A stretch of DNA of 64,000 nucleotides from Bremia lactucae (GCF_004359215.1 NC_090619.1:3095754-3159753); one strand, 5' to 3'; positions 10,634-22,877 are shown, numbered from the stretch's first letter. Made by a program: numbers and translations. The notes: generated by a model from the sequence alone, not told the origin.

Positions 10634-11103
10634 GCTGCTACAACTATCGAGTTTGATATTATTGGAAAGGTTTGTCGTTAAATCGTCCTCAAAAATTCTT
10701 AGGCCAGCTACTTTGAAATTAATAAGACAAATTAATAGGGGTGGTAGCCTTATCGCGCACTTGCTGCATTTTTTCTACATCCAGCTCGATCCACCGCCCA
10801 GTTGGTCTACGGTCTTAAGTTCGCATCTTAGCAGGTCAGAACCCTCGTTGTCCCCGGGTTGCTCCCTAAACCTCCCGACTGGTGGTGCGGCAGTAATACA
10901 CTCTACGTTCAGAAGGGCTTTTACCAGAAGGAACTTACTTGCCTCTAATAAAAGGGCGTCAGTGATACTGAGCTACACCTAAGCACTACGGTCATTAAAA
11001 GGGGTGGGTGGTTATGATGTGGACCTTTTGCACTGTGATAAAGTTTAGCGTTTAGTAACGGAACTTATGGGTATGGCAGACTGATGCATCTGTTTTGACC
11101 GCA
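10634..11103. other. Intergenic, upstream of the fluoride channel gene
   Basis: A frame is open from about 10632 to 10982 but lacks a convincing start and resembles nothing I know. The stretch probably holds the promoter and 5' leader of the gene that begins at 11104. I see no further feature. Confidence 0.4.
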
Positions 11104-12253
11104 ATGCATCGTGCGCAAAAATATCCTCACGATCTCGTCGAGGACTTGGAAAATGATCAGATTATCGACGCAAGCATACACGAGCAAGGACAACAGCCGA
11201 TGCGTCAGGCTTTGGATGAAGAACTTTTGTGGATGCTTTTACTAGCGGCGGTTTCTGAGTGCGTGACGACGTGCTTTGTACCAGGGTACAGTCTGCTTTC
11301 TTCGGGGCTTAATGTAAGCGGCACAGCATTAAACTGGATTGGGCCCTTTTTGGACGGCGCGACATACGGATACGAGGATCAACTTCACGGCGCAGAAATG
11401 CCCCTGGCCTGCGTGCATTTCCGGTCGGCGTTTTTAGGGTACGAGCGGCAAGCATCATACTTTTAATTGGGGCTGACTCTGTGATTGCACTGTTCCGACT
11501 AATTACAGAGTGTTTACATCGTTTTCATTCATGGTTGATCACGCTGGAGATTTAAGTGGAATCAGCTTTGGAGCGGGGCCGATCTACATCTGTATATCAA
11601 CCCTGGGAGGTTGCTGTTTTTTCTACTTGGGCTATCAAGTAGCTTTTGCGAAATGGATAAAGCCCCTTGCTGGATATGCTTCAAAGGCCCTGCACAAGAT
11701 TGTACATAAAGTATCGTTGCTCAAGAGCTTGGTGACATTTGTGGGAGTCACAACTTTAAGAGCGGCACTAGGCTCGCATGGATTTGTGCGGTTCGTCACG
11801 TATTGCTCGATTACGTGATTAAATTTGGCTTATGTTTTTTTATGCTGATATGATGGCAGTGATCCGAAAGATCCGCAATTTATTGGTCGGCTTCCTGTCG
11901 CCGATGGCGAGGAGTTGCTGCTTGGCATTTTTATGTCATGCAGTGCTGTTCTGTTATCGAACTATGTCAGCACATTTTTCCCGCGTGAGCCGCCCCAGTT
12001 GCGCAATGCTGCGTCGCCTGGTGGTGGCCCATTTATCGATTGGGGCTGTCTTTGCTGCAATCTTTTGGCTAGTTTTTTAGCGGGATTGGCGTACCAGCTA
12101 AGTCGAATTTTGTCATCGGATATGACAAAGACGCTATTAGCAATGAAGTTTGTGAGCTCGTTTTGCGGTTCGTTATCGGGTTTTTCGGCAAGTATTAGCA
12201 TAATCATGGTACTGATACTTTTGTCAAGCATGGAATCACTTTTGCGTCATTGA
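11104..12253 (+). CDS. Fluoride channel/exporter, CrcB/FEX family, two-domain
   Basis: Proposed exons are 11104-11438, 11509-11799 and 11860-12253. The introns are 70 and 60 nt with GT...AG ends, and the first has a ctaat branch-like box before its acceptor. Together they give 339 residues in one frame. The protein has an acidic N terminus followed by many hydrophobic segments. Two CrcB-like halves are visible. The first has ALNWIGPFLDG and, across exon junction 1, AFLGVFTSFSFMVD. The second has CCNLLASFLAG and SSFCGSLSGFSASI. In this family the Asn of NxxGSFxxG and the GFCGSxTTFS motif line the F- pore. Eukaryotic members fuse both halves in one chain and export toxic fluoride at the plasma membrane. 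The exon model comes from motif continuity, and family assignment is fairly confident. Confidence 0.65.
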
Positions 12254-13911
12254 CATGTGAATAAACTGTATTTAGCGCTTTTGGATGGCGGGAAATCGAC
12301 ATTCGGCCTTGTGGAATTTAGCGTTACAATTACTTGTGGGACTACTTGTCATGCCGTACTTGTACAAGAATGAAGCCGTGTGATGGCGCCATCTGTCAGT
12401 ACAGTGCTCGCTGAGCAACGACTCGGTGATCGCAGAAGCCTTGACCTTTTCTATGGCATATTGTGCAGAAGGGCATGCTTGACAGCCAAATCTGCAAACT
12501 ATCATTTTAATTCCTTAAGTGCCAAATTCATCAATTTGAGGTGTATATAACGCCTAAAAAGAAAGCAACAGCTTCTTAATAGGTAGTTTCCCTATCTCAT
12601 GCACCATGGGTGAGAGAAAAATTGTTTTTTTCTGATAAAAACTTATAATCGGCGCGAAAAAATAGGGCGATAAGTGCATTTAGTTTTTTAAAAGCACTTA
12701 CCTGTTGCCTTGTCAATACAATTGTGTGGTAAAATACCCTTTTATTCTATTTTAAATAGCTAATCACTAAAATCCCCATTTATTATGGGTAACATATGGA
12801 ACTGGCCAGTCTGGCTGGATACCGTGCTTGAGGCAGTCGAGTTCCCAACACGAGTTCCCGACCTGGATGCCACCCTAGGTGGATCGACAAGTTAGTATCG
12901 GAAGTTTCACAGGCGATATTAACATAAGAAGTTAAACATGAAATATTATAATCGGTATGCTAGTCGTGATATTAATATTAGTATGTTCGCTTATACAACT
13001 AGGGAAGTTAAAAAGTAGAGCAAAACCTATTCGCACCTCAAGAAAATCCAAAATCCAAATTCTGTATTAAGCCAACCTAGCTTCCTCCACCTTATGGCAT
13101 TTTAAATCAGGATGAATTGTGCGATAGGTGTCAATTACGATTTTAGTGATGGCAATTGCATTTGAATAATTGCCTCGTCTTTAATCTGGACAAATCGACG
13201 TTCAGGTACCGAGCGCTGCATTGTGCTTGAGCACTAACGCCAGCCATCTCTCATCGACGCACAAACGCCTTCACAAGGAAAACACACAGGCCTTTTGCTA
13301 GTCCTCAATCGCACATTGCGCGTCTTGAAAAAGTTAAGTATTATACTCGTATCTTGGGTGGGCACTTTGGGTTGCGCACGAAGCACACAAACATTGACTT
13401 TAACTCGGCATCTCCCGTGTGCCAAGTCGGCGTCTTTTTTATGCGATAGGTTCAATCGCCGTTTGTAATCAAGCAGAGACGGGCGCCTATGCTTTCAGCC
13501 GATTGAAAATACATGTGACTAATGTTTGCGTTCGTTTTTACTACGTCGTCCTGCTACAATCGATCTGCTAGCTGCCTTGAGCTTGCACTTTACTTGCAAG
13601 CATTTTGAATCATGCATCAATGCACTCCACATTAAGTGTTGGCTGGCTAGTTGGCGCGCGTTGCCACAACTAACAGATGGGTCGCATCAAAAAAGTTACC
13701 TGTTTGTTTTGGTAAGTACAGTATTCCGCTACTCTCGTACAAAGCTACTGCTACTCAATGTATTTCATTCTTATATATTCCTTATACATTAGTATTTTTG
13801 ATTAGCTTCAGTCTGATTATTTCTGACAATATCGATAGCAAATCACTGTAGTTCCAATCACGGAGACGCGCTCCCTTCATCGCCAGTCCGGTTTCCTTCA
13901 CCTCCGTGTCG
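12254..13911. other. Intergenic between fluoride channel and FYVE genes
   Basis: AT-rich sequence of about 1.65 kb. Short ORFs occur on both strands (for example minus 12505-12272 and 13455-13234), but none has a recognisable motif or a sensible context. The right part should contain the promoter of the FYVE gene. No repeat or RNA gene was recognised. Confidence 0.5.
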
Positions 13912-15885
13912 ATGTTTCGTAGGTTCAACAGTTCTTCGCCCGGCAAGAATGTCAACAAGTCTTCCGGTAACTCGCGCGTCTTCGCTGAGCAGGTGGCGCG
14001 CCAGTACGAAGTACAACGCGCAATGAATAGGGAGCGCGTGAAGGAGCTGGCGGCCATCGGTGAGCGTCGCGCTAATCAAATCATTCGTTTTGTGACGGAC
14101 GGTGATCAAGAAGTGGTCGGTTCCGCTGCTGTCAACGCCGTCTTGCGCCAGCAGAAGGAGAATTTTACAATACACGAAATACACGACATAGAGGACGAGT
14201 TGCTGGTCATGAAGGGTGTCGTCCGTCTTCAGAACACCACGTGCGACGAGGTAATGGCATTGCTTTCGGGTCGTACGGCTTCTGAGGTCGATACTTTTTT
14301 GCAAGACCTATTAGGTGCGCAGCATGCAGCTGGGCAGGCGCTGCATTACACGGAGGTGAGTGCGGACGCTGGTAACGCGCCCGAACCCCCTACCGAGCCC
14401 AACACGCCGCTTACGCCGCAGACTCCATGTGGGTCTGTGCCGTCGTCGTCTTCCCTTATGGTGCAGTGGATGGCGCTTAACGACGTGCACCCACAAGCAC
14501 CGCTTCGAGAATTTTTCTTTATGCGCTTTAATCAGGTCTTTAGCAATAGAGGCATCAATTCCCTCGGAGGCGGTGCGTCCTATGGCGTCTCAGTTATGGA
14601 GTCGATTGAGCTGCCCAGGTGTGGGCCTATTTTTTCGCAGAATCACATGCAACGTCAGTCTCTGCGCAAGAGTGGCTTCGTAGTTGAGGCGTCCGAGGAC
14701 AAGAGCTCAATTACCACGCGCGTGACGTTCTTTATTACGGCCCCGTACCGTTCGCATTCCCTGGAACAGGACCGAGCTTGGCTATTGCGTGTAGCCGGGT
14801 GTGTGCGTCTTGTACCCAGTGCAATCGTAAATCGTCGTATTCGCCGTAACCAGCTGCGCGACCGTCGAACATGGCATTTTCGCAACATGTGCTCCGTTTG
14901 CGGTAGCAACTTTTCTTTGTTCACACGTCGTGCACATCACTGCCGGATCTGTGGTTCCTCTGTGTGCTCCAAGTGCTCGGCCATCCGTCAGCGCTCCAAG
15001 TTTTCCTCAAGTACTCGCGTATGTATGGCATGCTTGAATGGCGATCAAAATGGAGGATATGGCTCCTCGGGTGCGTACGAAAGCCGCAACGGAGCTGCTA
15101 GGTCCAGCGACAGCGGTGGAGCGTCATCAAGCCGTGGAAGTAGTGATGGTGAGTGCTTCGGCAGCGTAGCACACGTGACTTTAGAAGAAGCATTAGCGGG
15201 ATTCACTATCGAGCCGACTTTGGCAGCGGAAATGTCCCGATGTCGAAGCAACTCGTCGAGTAGTTCTCTCAGTCAAGCTGAGAGTGGAAGCGGTGACGTG
15301 TGCGCCAACACGCCGTTTGACTATGAGCTGACATTTTTGAAAGGCAATCCTTGGCCTGATGCACCATTGACGTCGACGGAGGAGGAGCGCATTCAGGTCA
15401 TTCAAAGGCTTAATTTGTCACAGGACTTTGCCAACACTATTATTCGTGGATTACTCGAGTTGGCGTGTGCGACCATCAATTGTCACGTGGCCGCTGTTTC
15501 GGTGGTAACGAAATCGACAAGTTTGTTTGTGACCACGATTGGCCTTGTGGGTGACCAGGTCCCGCGCGACGTTGGCGTGGATGCCCACGCTATTATGTCG
15601 CGCGAGCCTCTAGTGGTGCTCGACATTCGGAAAGATATACGTTTTGCCAAGAATCCGCTAGCTCTGTCGATGCAAGTTAACTTCTTTTTGGGAATTCCGA
15701 TTTTCATTAAGGAAACGGGTGTGGTGGTTGGTGCACTTTGTTTTGTTGACAAGGATGCTCGTAAGAGAATGCGAGGCTCAGACTTGCGTGCTTTACAGCT
15801 CATTGCGGCACGAATGATGGAAAAAATGGATGCTCAAAACAATGAAATGACTGAAAAGATCACGGAGGGGGTTCGACTGTTGTAA
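13912..15885 (+). CDS. FYVE zinc finger and GAF domain protein
   Basis: An intronless gene of 657 residues starting at ATG 13912 (MFRRFNSSSPGK). The N-terminal 300 residues resemble the lipid-binding START-like region found before FYVE domains in many oomycete proteins, but this is only a general likeness. The FYVE finger lies at about residues 318-380. It shows the cysteine pairs CSVC, CRIC, CSKC and CMAC and the basic motif RRAHHCR that binds phosphatidylinositol 3-phosphate. The leading WxxD is not evident. A Ser/Gly-rich linker follows (about 385-440). A GAF domain spans about 500-645 (DFANTIIRG ... FFLGIPIF ... VGALCFVD). Such a protein would sit on endosomal membranes and may sense a small ligand. 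It converges on the BRWD-like gene with 148 bp between stop codons. Confidence 0.85.
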   Translation: MFRRFNSSSPGKNVNKSSGNSRVFAEQVARQYEVQRAMNRERVKELAAIGERRANQIIRFVTDGDQEVVGSAAVNAVLRQQKENFTIHEIHDIEDELLVMKGVVRLQNTTCDEVMALLSGRTASEVDTFLQDLLGAQHAAGQALHYTEVSADAGNAPEPPTEPNTPLTPQTPCGSVPSSSSLMVQWMALNDVHPQAPLREFFFMRFNQVFSNRGINSLGGGASYGVSVMESIELPRCGPIFSQNHMQRQSLRKSGFVVEASEDKSSITTRVTFFITAPYRSHSLEQDRAWLLRVAGCVRLVPSAIVNRRIRRNQLRDRRTWHFRNMCSVCGSNFSLFTRRAHHCRICGSSVCSKCSAIRQRSKFSSSTRVCMACLNGDQNGGYGSSGAYESRNGAARSSDSGGASSSRGSSDGECFGSVAHVTLEEALAGFTIEPTLAAEMSRCRSNSSSSSLSQAESGSGDVCANTPFDYELTFLKGNPWPDAPLTSTEEERIQVIQRLNLSQDFANTIIRGLLELACATINCHVAAVSVVTKSTSLFVTTIGLVGDQVPRDVGVDAHAIMSREPLVVLDIRKDIRFAKNPLALSMQVNFFLGIPIFIKETGVVVGALCFVDKDARKRMRGSDLRALQLIAARMMEKMDAQNNEMTEKITEGVRLL

Positions 15886-16033
15886 AATACGCCAGCTCTT
15901 CAAAGTAAAATGAGCTCGTGATTTCGTTGTTATAGAATTTGAAATTTGTGTTTATATTATGTTGATCCGTTGAATTCAATTTACAGACGTCAGTTCTTAT
16001 CATGATCTTTTAAAAAGATACCGCTGGTTCGTC

Positions 16034-19000
16034 TTAACGCCATTTCGCTATCTTTCCTTTCTTGCACTGACGAGCTGGTCGCCGCAGCCGACGCTTCCTT
16101 TCAACCCCATAGTCTGAATCATCGCTCGGATCGTCCTCGTCTTCAATCTCATCGTCGTCCTCTTCGCTCTCTGAAGAATTGCTGTGCCAGCTATCTTCCT
16201 CTTCTTCGGAAGTAGCGGCAGCAGGTTGAGAACGAGCTTGTTGGTTGCCAGGTCCAGTAGTGGATTGTAACTTCTTTTTCTTTGCGTGATTTTTATGGTT
16301 TTGGAGATGTACTCCGGCCGCGTCTAACAAGAACTTGACGCAGTATTTTTGCAAGTCTTGAACTAGTCCACCAATAAAAGAATCCCAACCATTGTAAGTG
16401 ATTGCATTTTGAAACACTATTTTAACGTGAGCCTGCAAGATGAATTTAATTGAGCTTAGAAAGACAGGTAATATCAATAAGTACGAATGAATAATGGTAC
16501 TCACGAAGTAGTCGCGGAAGCTTCTGTACTTGCAGAGCTTGTCTCGTATTGTACCGAAATCCATTGGATGCAAAATAATCTCCGAGTATTGTGGGGCTAC
16601 ATCATTAGTCACAGGGTTCCCAAAGATGTCTGCCTTATCAGCTTCCATCAAAGCTTCGTGAAACACCATAAGAACCGCTTGCAAGTCCTCCTTGCACGCG
16701 CGCTCTATTATCGCACGATCTGTCATCGAGTATTTTTCAATCAGAGCTGGGTACGTCAGCAACTCGTGATTAAAACTTTGGCGTTGTCGTTTTCGTGAAG
16801 AGCTTCCGGCTCCAGGTGACGCAGTCATAATTGTTGCTCGAGGTGAACGACGCGTACGAGTCAAGACTAGCGGTAGTTCTGCGACTTCTCGATTCCGAAG
16901 TCGTCTAGGACCACTTGCTGCAGCAGTGCTTTCATCCATTCTATTGCTGCCTGTCGACTGAGCTTGGCTGGTTTCGGCGCTAACAGACAATTCCTGTTCT
17001 GCAATGCAATCAACCTTTTTTTCCATTTCTTCGTCTGTTATTTCCTCCCTACTATGAGTGCGGAGACGTAATGTTCTCCGCGGCGAGGATATGTGCTCGG
17101 CAGTAATTGCAGGAGAGGCCACAGCAGCGGGCACGTCAAATGGAGTATTTTCAAGCGTAGCATCATTGCTAATAGTGGAACTTAGAGATGTTTGTGTTAA
17201 CAACCCAACGTCAAGTAGCGCCAATTGCTGTTCTTCGGGGTCTTCACTGAAATTTGTCAAAAAGTCACTCGGAGGATACGAAAAAATAGCGCTAGCTCGC
17301 TCTGTCGCCGTTTCTCGTAGGGTGGCGTAACGCGTAAGATGTGGAAAATGTCGCTGCGCCTGCGTCAAAATAGCAGCGACCAAATTGCGAGAGTTTTGCG
17401 AGATAGGGCTCGATGGAATATTGTATGCCTCGCAGTTAGTACTCAGCAATCTTGCATCACCTAGAAAAGCTTCGACTTGACGATAATAACCGAGACGAAG
17501 TCGCTGTTGGATTTTTGTGAGATCAATTGGATTGGCAATTGAAATGGGGTAATCTAGAAACGTTTCTTCATCGACGGGATACATAAAGTCTCGCGAAATT
17601 GATAAAGTCAAAATCTGATCCATGTCCTGTAAAAGTGCTTCACACTTTTCTCCAACGATATTCCGCGAAATGTAGAGCCTCGTCGAGCGCCTACGCAAGG
17701 AAAGGATCCTCTTTCCACGCCGTTTGTCTGCCGATGCCGACTCAATTTCCCATGGACACACACTGCATGTATCATCTTCGGGGTCGTCCCAATTAACGAT
17801 CACACACTCCCACGGCGAATTTTCTTTAAAGCTACTAGTTGCTAAGGGCTTCTGTATAATGTTTTCTATTGTTCCATAAGATAATTTTGCCTCAATCTCA
17901 AGACCATGTTGATTTAGCTGCACAAACGGCATCTGAACCCGATCTCCTACACACCAATTGCCACAGACACCACTCTCGTACACGTGATCAAGCACAAGAA
18001 AATTGGCTACATCGTTCGAGTGGTACAATAATTTAAAATGAAAGCGTGCGGTCGGTTCCCTCGCACTGGGAAGCAAATTTTCGTCAACGCTCGTGAAGTT
18101 TGCAAACGGGGACGACTCGGGAGTGAATAAATTTGCCGTGTCAAAAGATGTATTTTCTTTTGTCTCGCCTTCTTGTTCTTTCTCTTCACTATTTCTAACA
18201 ATTTGACGTACAGCGGTAGTTGGCACAGCCAGCACCGCGATCAACAATTCGCACTTGATGGTATTGCACCGCGCGTGCTCTCCCGCGGTAGGAAATACAT
18301 ATTTGACATCTACGACACGACATTTGACAGCATAAAATTTTGACAATCGAGCGTAGTATCTTGGTTTTGGCATTTCTCCGTAATTTAAATATCCAGGATG
18401 TCCCTCTGGTAAGTATACCACGTAGTCACCAATTTGAGGAACATACTGATGAATTGAACGTAAGCTGACTAATTGTAACCATTCACGATGGAACTTAAGT
18501 CCAAAGCGCTTAGAAGCCGGTTCGATAATAGCCCCTCCATTTTCTGCGAAAGGTTCGTCCGTCTCTTCGTGCCAAAGTCTTTGAGTGCGTCGACCTTGAT
18601 GATCTGGGCAATAGAAGTGCAACTGGTCCACAGACCAGCCTAGATTTATCGCACACTTCCAGTGATACGAAGCAGGACAAGCACTTACAGTGCATCCAAT
18701 AGTAGCCCCGCGCCTACTGCATGCAACGCACACTAAAGAGCGTCCGCGGCGAATCTCTCTAGTCACATTATACCACTTACCATCTCGGTTAAAGCACAAA
18801 GGGGACGCAATCGCGCAGTGGTCATGCACAAAAACCCTTTGAGCGCCATAAATTAAGGGATGGACACCCATGCCATTCCCAGGCAGTTTAAGCATCGCGT
18901 CATCATTCCCAACACCACAGAACGCGCATGGAATCAATGCGTTATCCGTATTTTCAGCTGGAGTAGGGGCCACGCCAAGCTGAACCCGTTTAGTATCAAG

Positions 19001-22000
19001 CATTTGGTCGTATGACATGCTTCGGTCAAATCGATCAAGTTGATTGTCACCTATGATGACGCCGTCGTTTGACTCAACCACGACTTCGTCAAGAACCTCG
19101 ACATTTCTAGCTTCTTGATCACTGATCACCCCATTTGAAGATCGATCTATATCAGACCCGTCACCATAATCATCTTCTGCTTCGCTGTTCACCATTAGTC
19201 TAGAACGCGATCTGGTGGCATTTCGTCTGATTCGCAACCGCCGTGGGGCATCTTCACGCTCCTTTTCTTCATTATCTGACTGCAATCTTCGACCATTACG
19301 CACTGAAAATCTTTCACGTGGTAATCCGCGTTGTCTTGTGCTACGAAGGCGTCTCCGTCTATCATTACCGAAAGATATAGAAGCCTCTTCATCATCGCTT
19401 AAAGTGTCATCTTCGTCTAAATCTAGCTCGTCCTCGTCTTCATCTTCTTCTTCCGCGGCGTGACGAGGTGTTGGCACCTCAAAATCTTCGTCATTCCGAT
19501 CATCCTCACTTGAAATTTCAAGCTCAAGCACTGATGTGTCTCGCTCTTCTACTGGAGATGCACGTCGCCTTCGCTGCCGCGGATCTGCATTTCTTCTGGA
19601 CCCAGATCTTCGATGCTGAAGCTCGGAGATCATTACAGGAGCACCATTTAATCTGAATGATGTCCGAGCTAACGCCCTAACATCGGCAGCAAATTCTTCT
19701 TCTTGACCCCAGACGGTAATTTCACCCTTGACAATTGCAAGTGGAAAAGAGCATAATTCCTCTTCACCTTCAGGTGCGTGATGCACAGCACACTGAATTT
19801 CCGACTCGTAGCTTTGCAGAATTCGTAGACGCCGATTCTCTGCAAACTCCCGTGGGGTCCACATTTTGTTTGGCAATAAATGAGGAGGTTGATGTGGGTA
19901 TTGAACTAAGGAGGCATCCATTAGTGGACCAGAGCCCATTAAACTTGGCAGCTCTTGCGTTTCCCTATCGCGAACATTATAATGTCCATCGGTGATTAGC
20001 ATGACATAATCGTGCGAAAAATACTGCTGCACAGGTGTTGCTGCGTATTGCTCTCCTGATCCTGTACCAAAGATAAGCAGCCGGCCAATTTGATCCGTAA
20101 AGCAGAACCCACTGCCATCCGGTGTAAACCCACCGTCAAGATTTGAAAGAGGCTTTGAATCTGACGATAAATTCGTAAATGACTTCAGCATACGGCCCGA
20201 CGAAATATCCCATAGGAACACACGGCCATCGTATCCTGCTGTCAAGACAATACGCCAGTCTGTTGGGTGTGTACTTAAAGCAAACGCTGCATTCACGTGA
20301 CCATTTTTCTTTTCCTTGTCAATCGCACCCAGCGTCATAATCAAGCTTCCGCTTTCTGGGTTCCAAATTCGTATTCTCTGCTCCCAATCTGGGTCTACAG
20401 ACTCGTCATCAAGTTTAACGCTATGAAGAGTTATAAGCCGCTTGTCGTCATGCGTCCAGGCTACCATGTCAACAACGGGAATGGGCCTTTTGCGACAACG
20501 ACCGCCATAAATAGCAGAAACACCATGATCCTCTTCAGAAGACTCCTTCGCCATAAGAACAGCACACGTTAAGCATTTGTACTTCCGCTTCCACCTCCAA
20601 ATTCGAGTTGCGCTGTCTTTGATAGAGGCAGTTACAATTCGGTCACCTCTATAGTTATATGCAATGCTCGACACCGGGCCTTTATGGCCTTTCATTATTG
20701 CAATTGGTTCAATGCTTGGAACGTCTTCGTCAGAAAGCGACGATGATGGTAGGTCATTCTGCACCTGAGGAGGTTGCAAGGATCGAGGTGTCGACTCGCG
20801 CAACGTTCCTTCCGCAACTGATAGAATCGGTAAATTTAATGTAGCTTGCAAATGATCTCGAGCTTGCAGTGATGCCGGAACTAGCAGCGATTCTTGAGTC
20901 TGCAAAGGCAGCGGACTTTGAGGTTGTGTCGGTGCCAACATCGAATCGATCGTGGTTGGAATGGCCACAGCTTGAAATTGATGTGTTGGTTGCGAAGCTG
21001 GTGTAATTTCGGATTCATTTTGTAATGGCTGGAATGCATCACCATAAATTGCAACAAGAGAGGGTCGAATTGACTCTACCAATTGCTGCTCCGTCACTCC
21101 GACCTCCTGTGGTTCATCAGTAGGTTGATACCGGGGCACTACTGTCGGCGCATTTAATGCGGATGCCATCGATATGTCCCACACGCGCGCAATTCCGTCA
21201 TGACCTCCGGAGGCCAAAAAGTCGCCACAGCGACTAAATGTAACACAATGGACTTTACAAGAACGAATTCCTTCACGACGAGCGTGTTTCATTGCGTAAA
21301 TGGGATGTAGACTGAGCATATACGCGTGTAGCGAATACAGCCTCCGTGCAGTTTCAAGTTTTGTTTCTGGTTGTTCCGTCCGCGGAATTTCTGGTAACTT
21401 ATAGCAAAAACAACGTCCGTCGTCCGAAGCCGTGACGATAATATTACGCATTGGGTGAAATCGAACAGCATTCACGACACCAGAATGACCGATCAAGACT
21501 GCCACTGGGGCGCCAGTAGTGATTTCCCACACCCGAACTGTCTTGTCGTCCGATGACGATGCTAGTAGCGAATTTGCGTCATTCACCGCTAGATCCGTGA
21601 TATTACCAACGTGTCCTCGTAAAGTGAACAACAAATCGCCTGTCTGCAGTGACCAAATCTTCACTAATCTGAGCCATTTGTATACAATAAATACCCAATT
21701 AGTCATCAAGACTAGCCAACGAAAAATAGTAGAAAAGGCTGTACCTATCATCTGATCCAGTTATGACAATTTTGCCCACTTTATCGTATGCAAGACAATA
21801 CGCCTGAATCTGCAAGTGTCCGCTCAATGTCTTTAAACGCCGGATTCTGCTATACACATATGCCGGTGGTAGCTGTGAGTTCTGTTGCCAGCTTATTTCT
21901 CTTCGTTGCAGCAACGAAACTTGGTTTCGCCCTGTTCGTACGCATGTTTGCATTAATCCAGCCTCTTTTGCCTCCTTCATCAACGTTTTCACCTGTTTCT

Positions 22001-22877
22001 CCGTCTCAATTTGCTCCTGTCGCAAGTGAAATAGTTGCTTAAATGCTCGCACATCTGCAGCAAGCGTCGTAACTTTGTCTATACCGACACCATCAGTCCT
22101 TACAATCAGTTGCAACTCCTTCGGCAGCTCCTCTATTCGATTTGCTGATATATACCGGTGGTAACGCTCGTATTTCTTAATAACCTTTTCCACAACGAGT
22201 TGTGTCTTTGAGAAAACTCGCAGCTTGAAAAGCTGACGCACAAGTTCTTTGGCGACTATTATCCTCCCATCAAAGGACAAACGGACCTTTTCCGTCTTCA
22301 CCCTCGAGCGAAGCAATAAACTGTTATTCTCCTTCATAGGCACATTTTTTGCGAAAGCGTTCACCTCCTTTTTTTCATCAAGGCTCGCGAACGACGCTGC
22401 TGCCCCCTGCAGTAATTGCATCAAGTGGCTGGATGAGATGTCCCGATGCCGCAGTCGGAAGTCCTCGAACGTAGCTGCTCGATGCTTTCCTGTCCAATCT
22501 ATACCACTTTTTAACAATTGGTGCTCCGCTAGCTCTTCGATTAAGGTATCAGCCGTCCTCTGGCATACTGACCGACGCTTAAGAAAGTCCGCAATGAGAA
22601 AATAGACCTCGCTTTCGTCGACTATCGGCAACGAGGACCGTTTCTTACAGTCCTTCGCATCCTCACATTTTTCCTCTACAATGGTTTGATCACCAGATAT
22701 TTCAGGTGCTGCGATTGCTGGAAGCTCCTCTCGCTCGCTAGAGACGGCATCGCCCAGCCAAAAGGAAGCGGGTATGACGCCATCTGAAACCAATGGAAAA
22801 TGCCCATCTGCATCATTTAGTGGACTAAGCGGCGCCGGGTCGTCCGCCATACCGCCTAAGGTGACTCGGAGGTACAC
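16034..22877 (-). CDS. BRWD/PHIP-like protein: LisH, WD40 repeats, ePHD, crypto-Tudor, two bromodomains
   Basis: Exons are 22877-21745, 21668-16505 and 16432-16034, with GT-AG introns of 76 and 72 nt, giving 2231 residues from the first ATG; an ATG nine codons further in (MADDPAPL) is also possible. The order is: a LisH-like helix (about 90-130); about eight WD40 repeats (about 345-780; TGSDDR-LVKIWS spans intron 1); long acidic/basic disordered segments; an extended PHD finger (about 1285-1400; CAFCGVG, HDHCA, CVACSRRGATIGC, YHWKCA, CPDHQ); a crypto-Tudor-like block (YVPQIGDYVVYLPEGH); bromodomain 1 (about 1715-1800); bromodomain 2 (about 2010-2110, split by intron 2); and a basic/acidic tail. 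BRWD/PHIP proteins read histone marks in chromatin and may act as CUL4 ligase adaptors. The ePHD insertion is unusual for the family. Confidence 0.85.
16433..16504 (-). other. 72-nt in-frame intron inside bromodomain 2
   Basis: On the minus strand the segment begins GTGAGT and ends TTGCAG. Removing it joins RDYF to AHVKIVFQNAITYNG, the normal bromodomain continuation. The 72 nt contain no stop in the reading frame, so the unspliced message also stays open and would insert 24 mostly hydrophobic residues. Confidence 0.8.
21669..21744 (-). other. 76-nt intron 1 of the BRWD-like gene
   Basis: The donor AG|GTACAG and acceptor GGCTCAG|A restore the WD40 sequence TGSDD-R-LVKIWS. The codon for Arg is split 2+1 across the junction. 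The intron is 76 nt and would shift the frame if retained. Confidence 0.85.

Noticed and set aside
10632..10982. Plus-strand 116-residue frame upstream of the fluoride channel
   Set aside because: Non-ATG start, no recognisable domain, and it begins at the edge of the solo LTR.
13858..14304. Minus-strand ORF opposite the FYVE gene
   Set aside because: It is a shadow of the FYVE-GAF coding frame, with no motif and no sensible start context.
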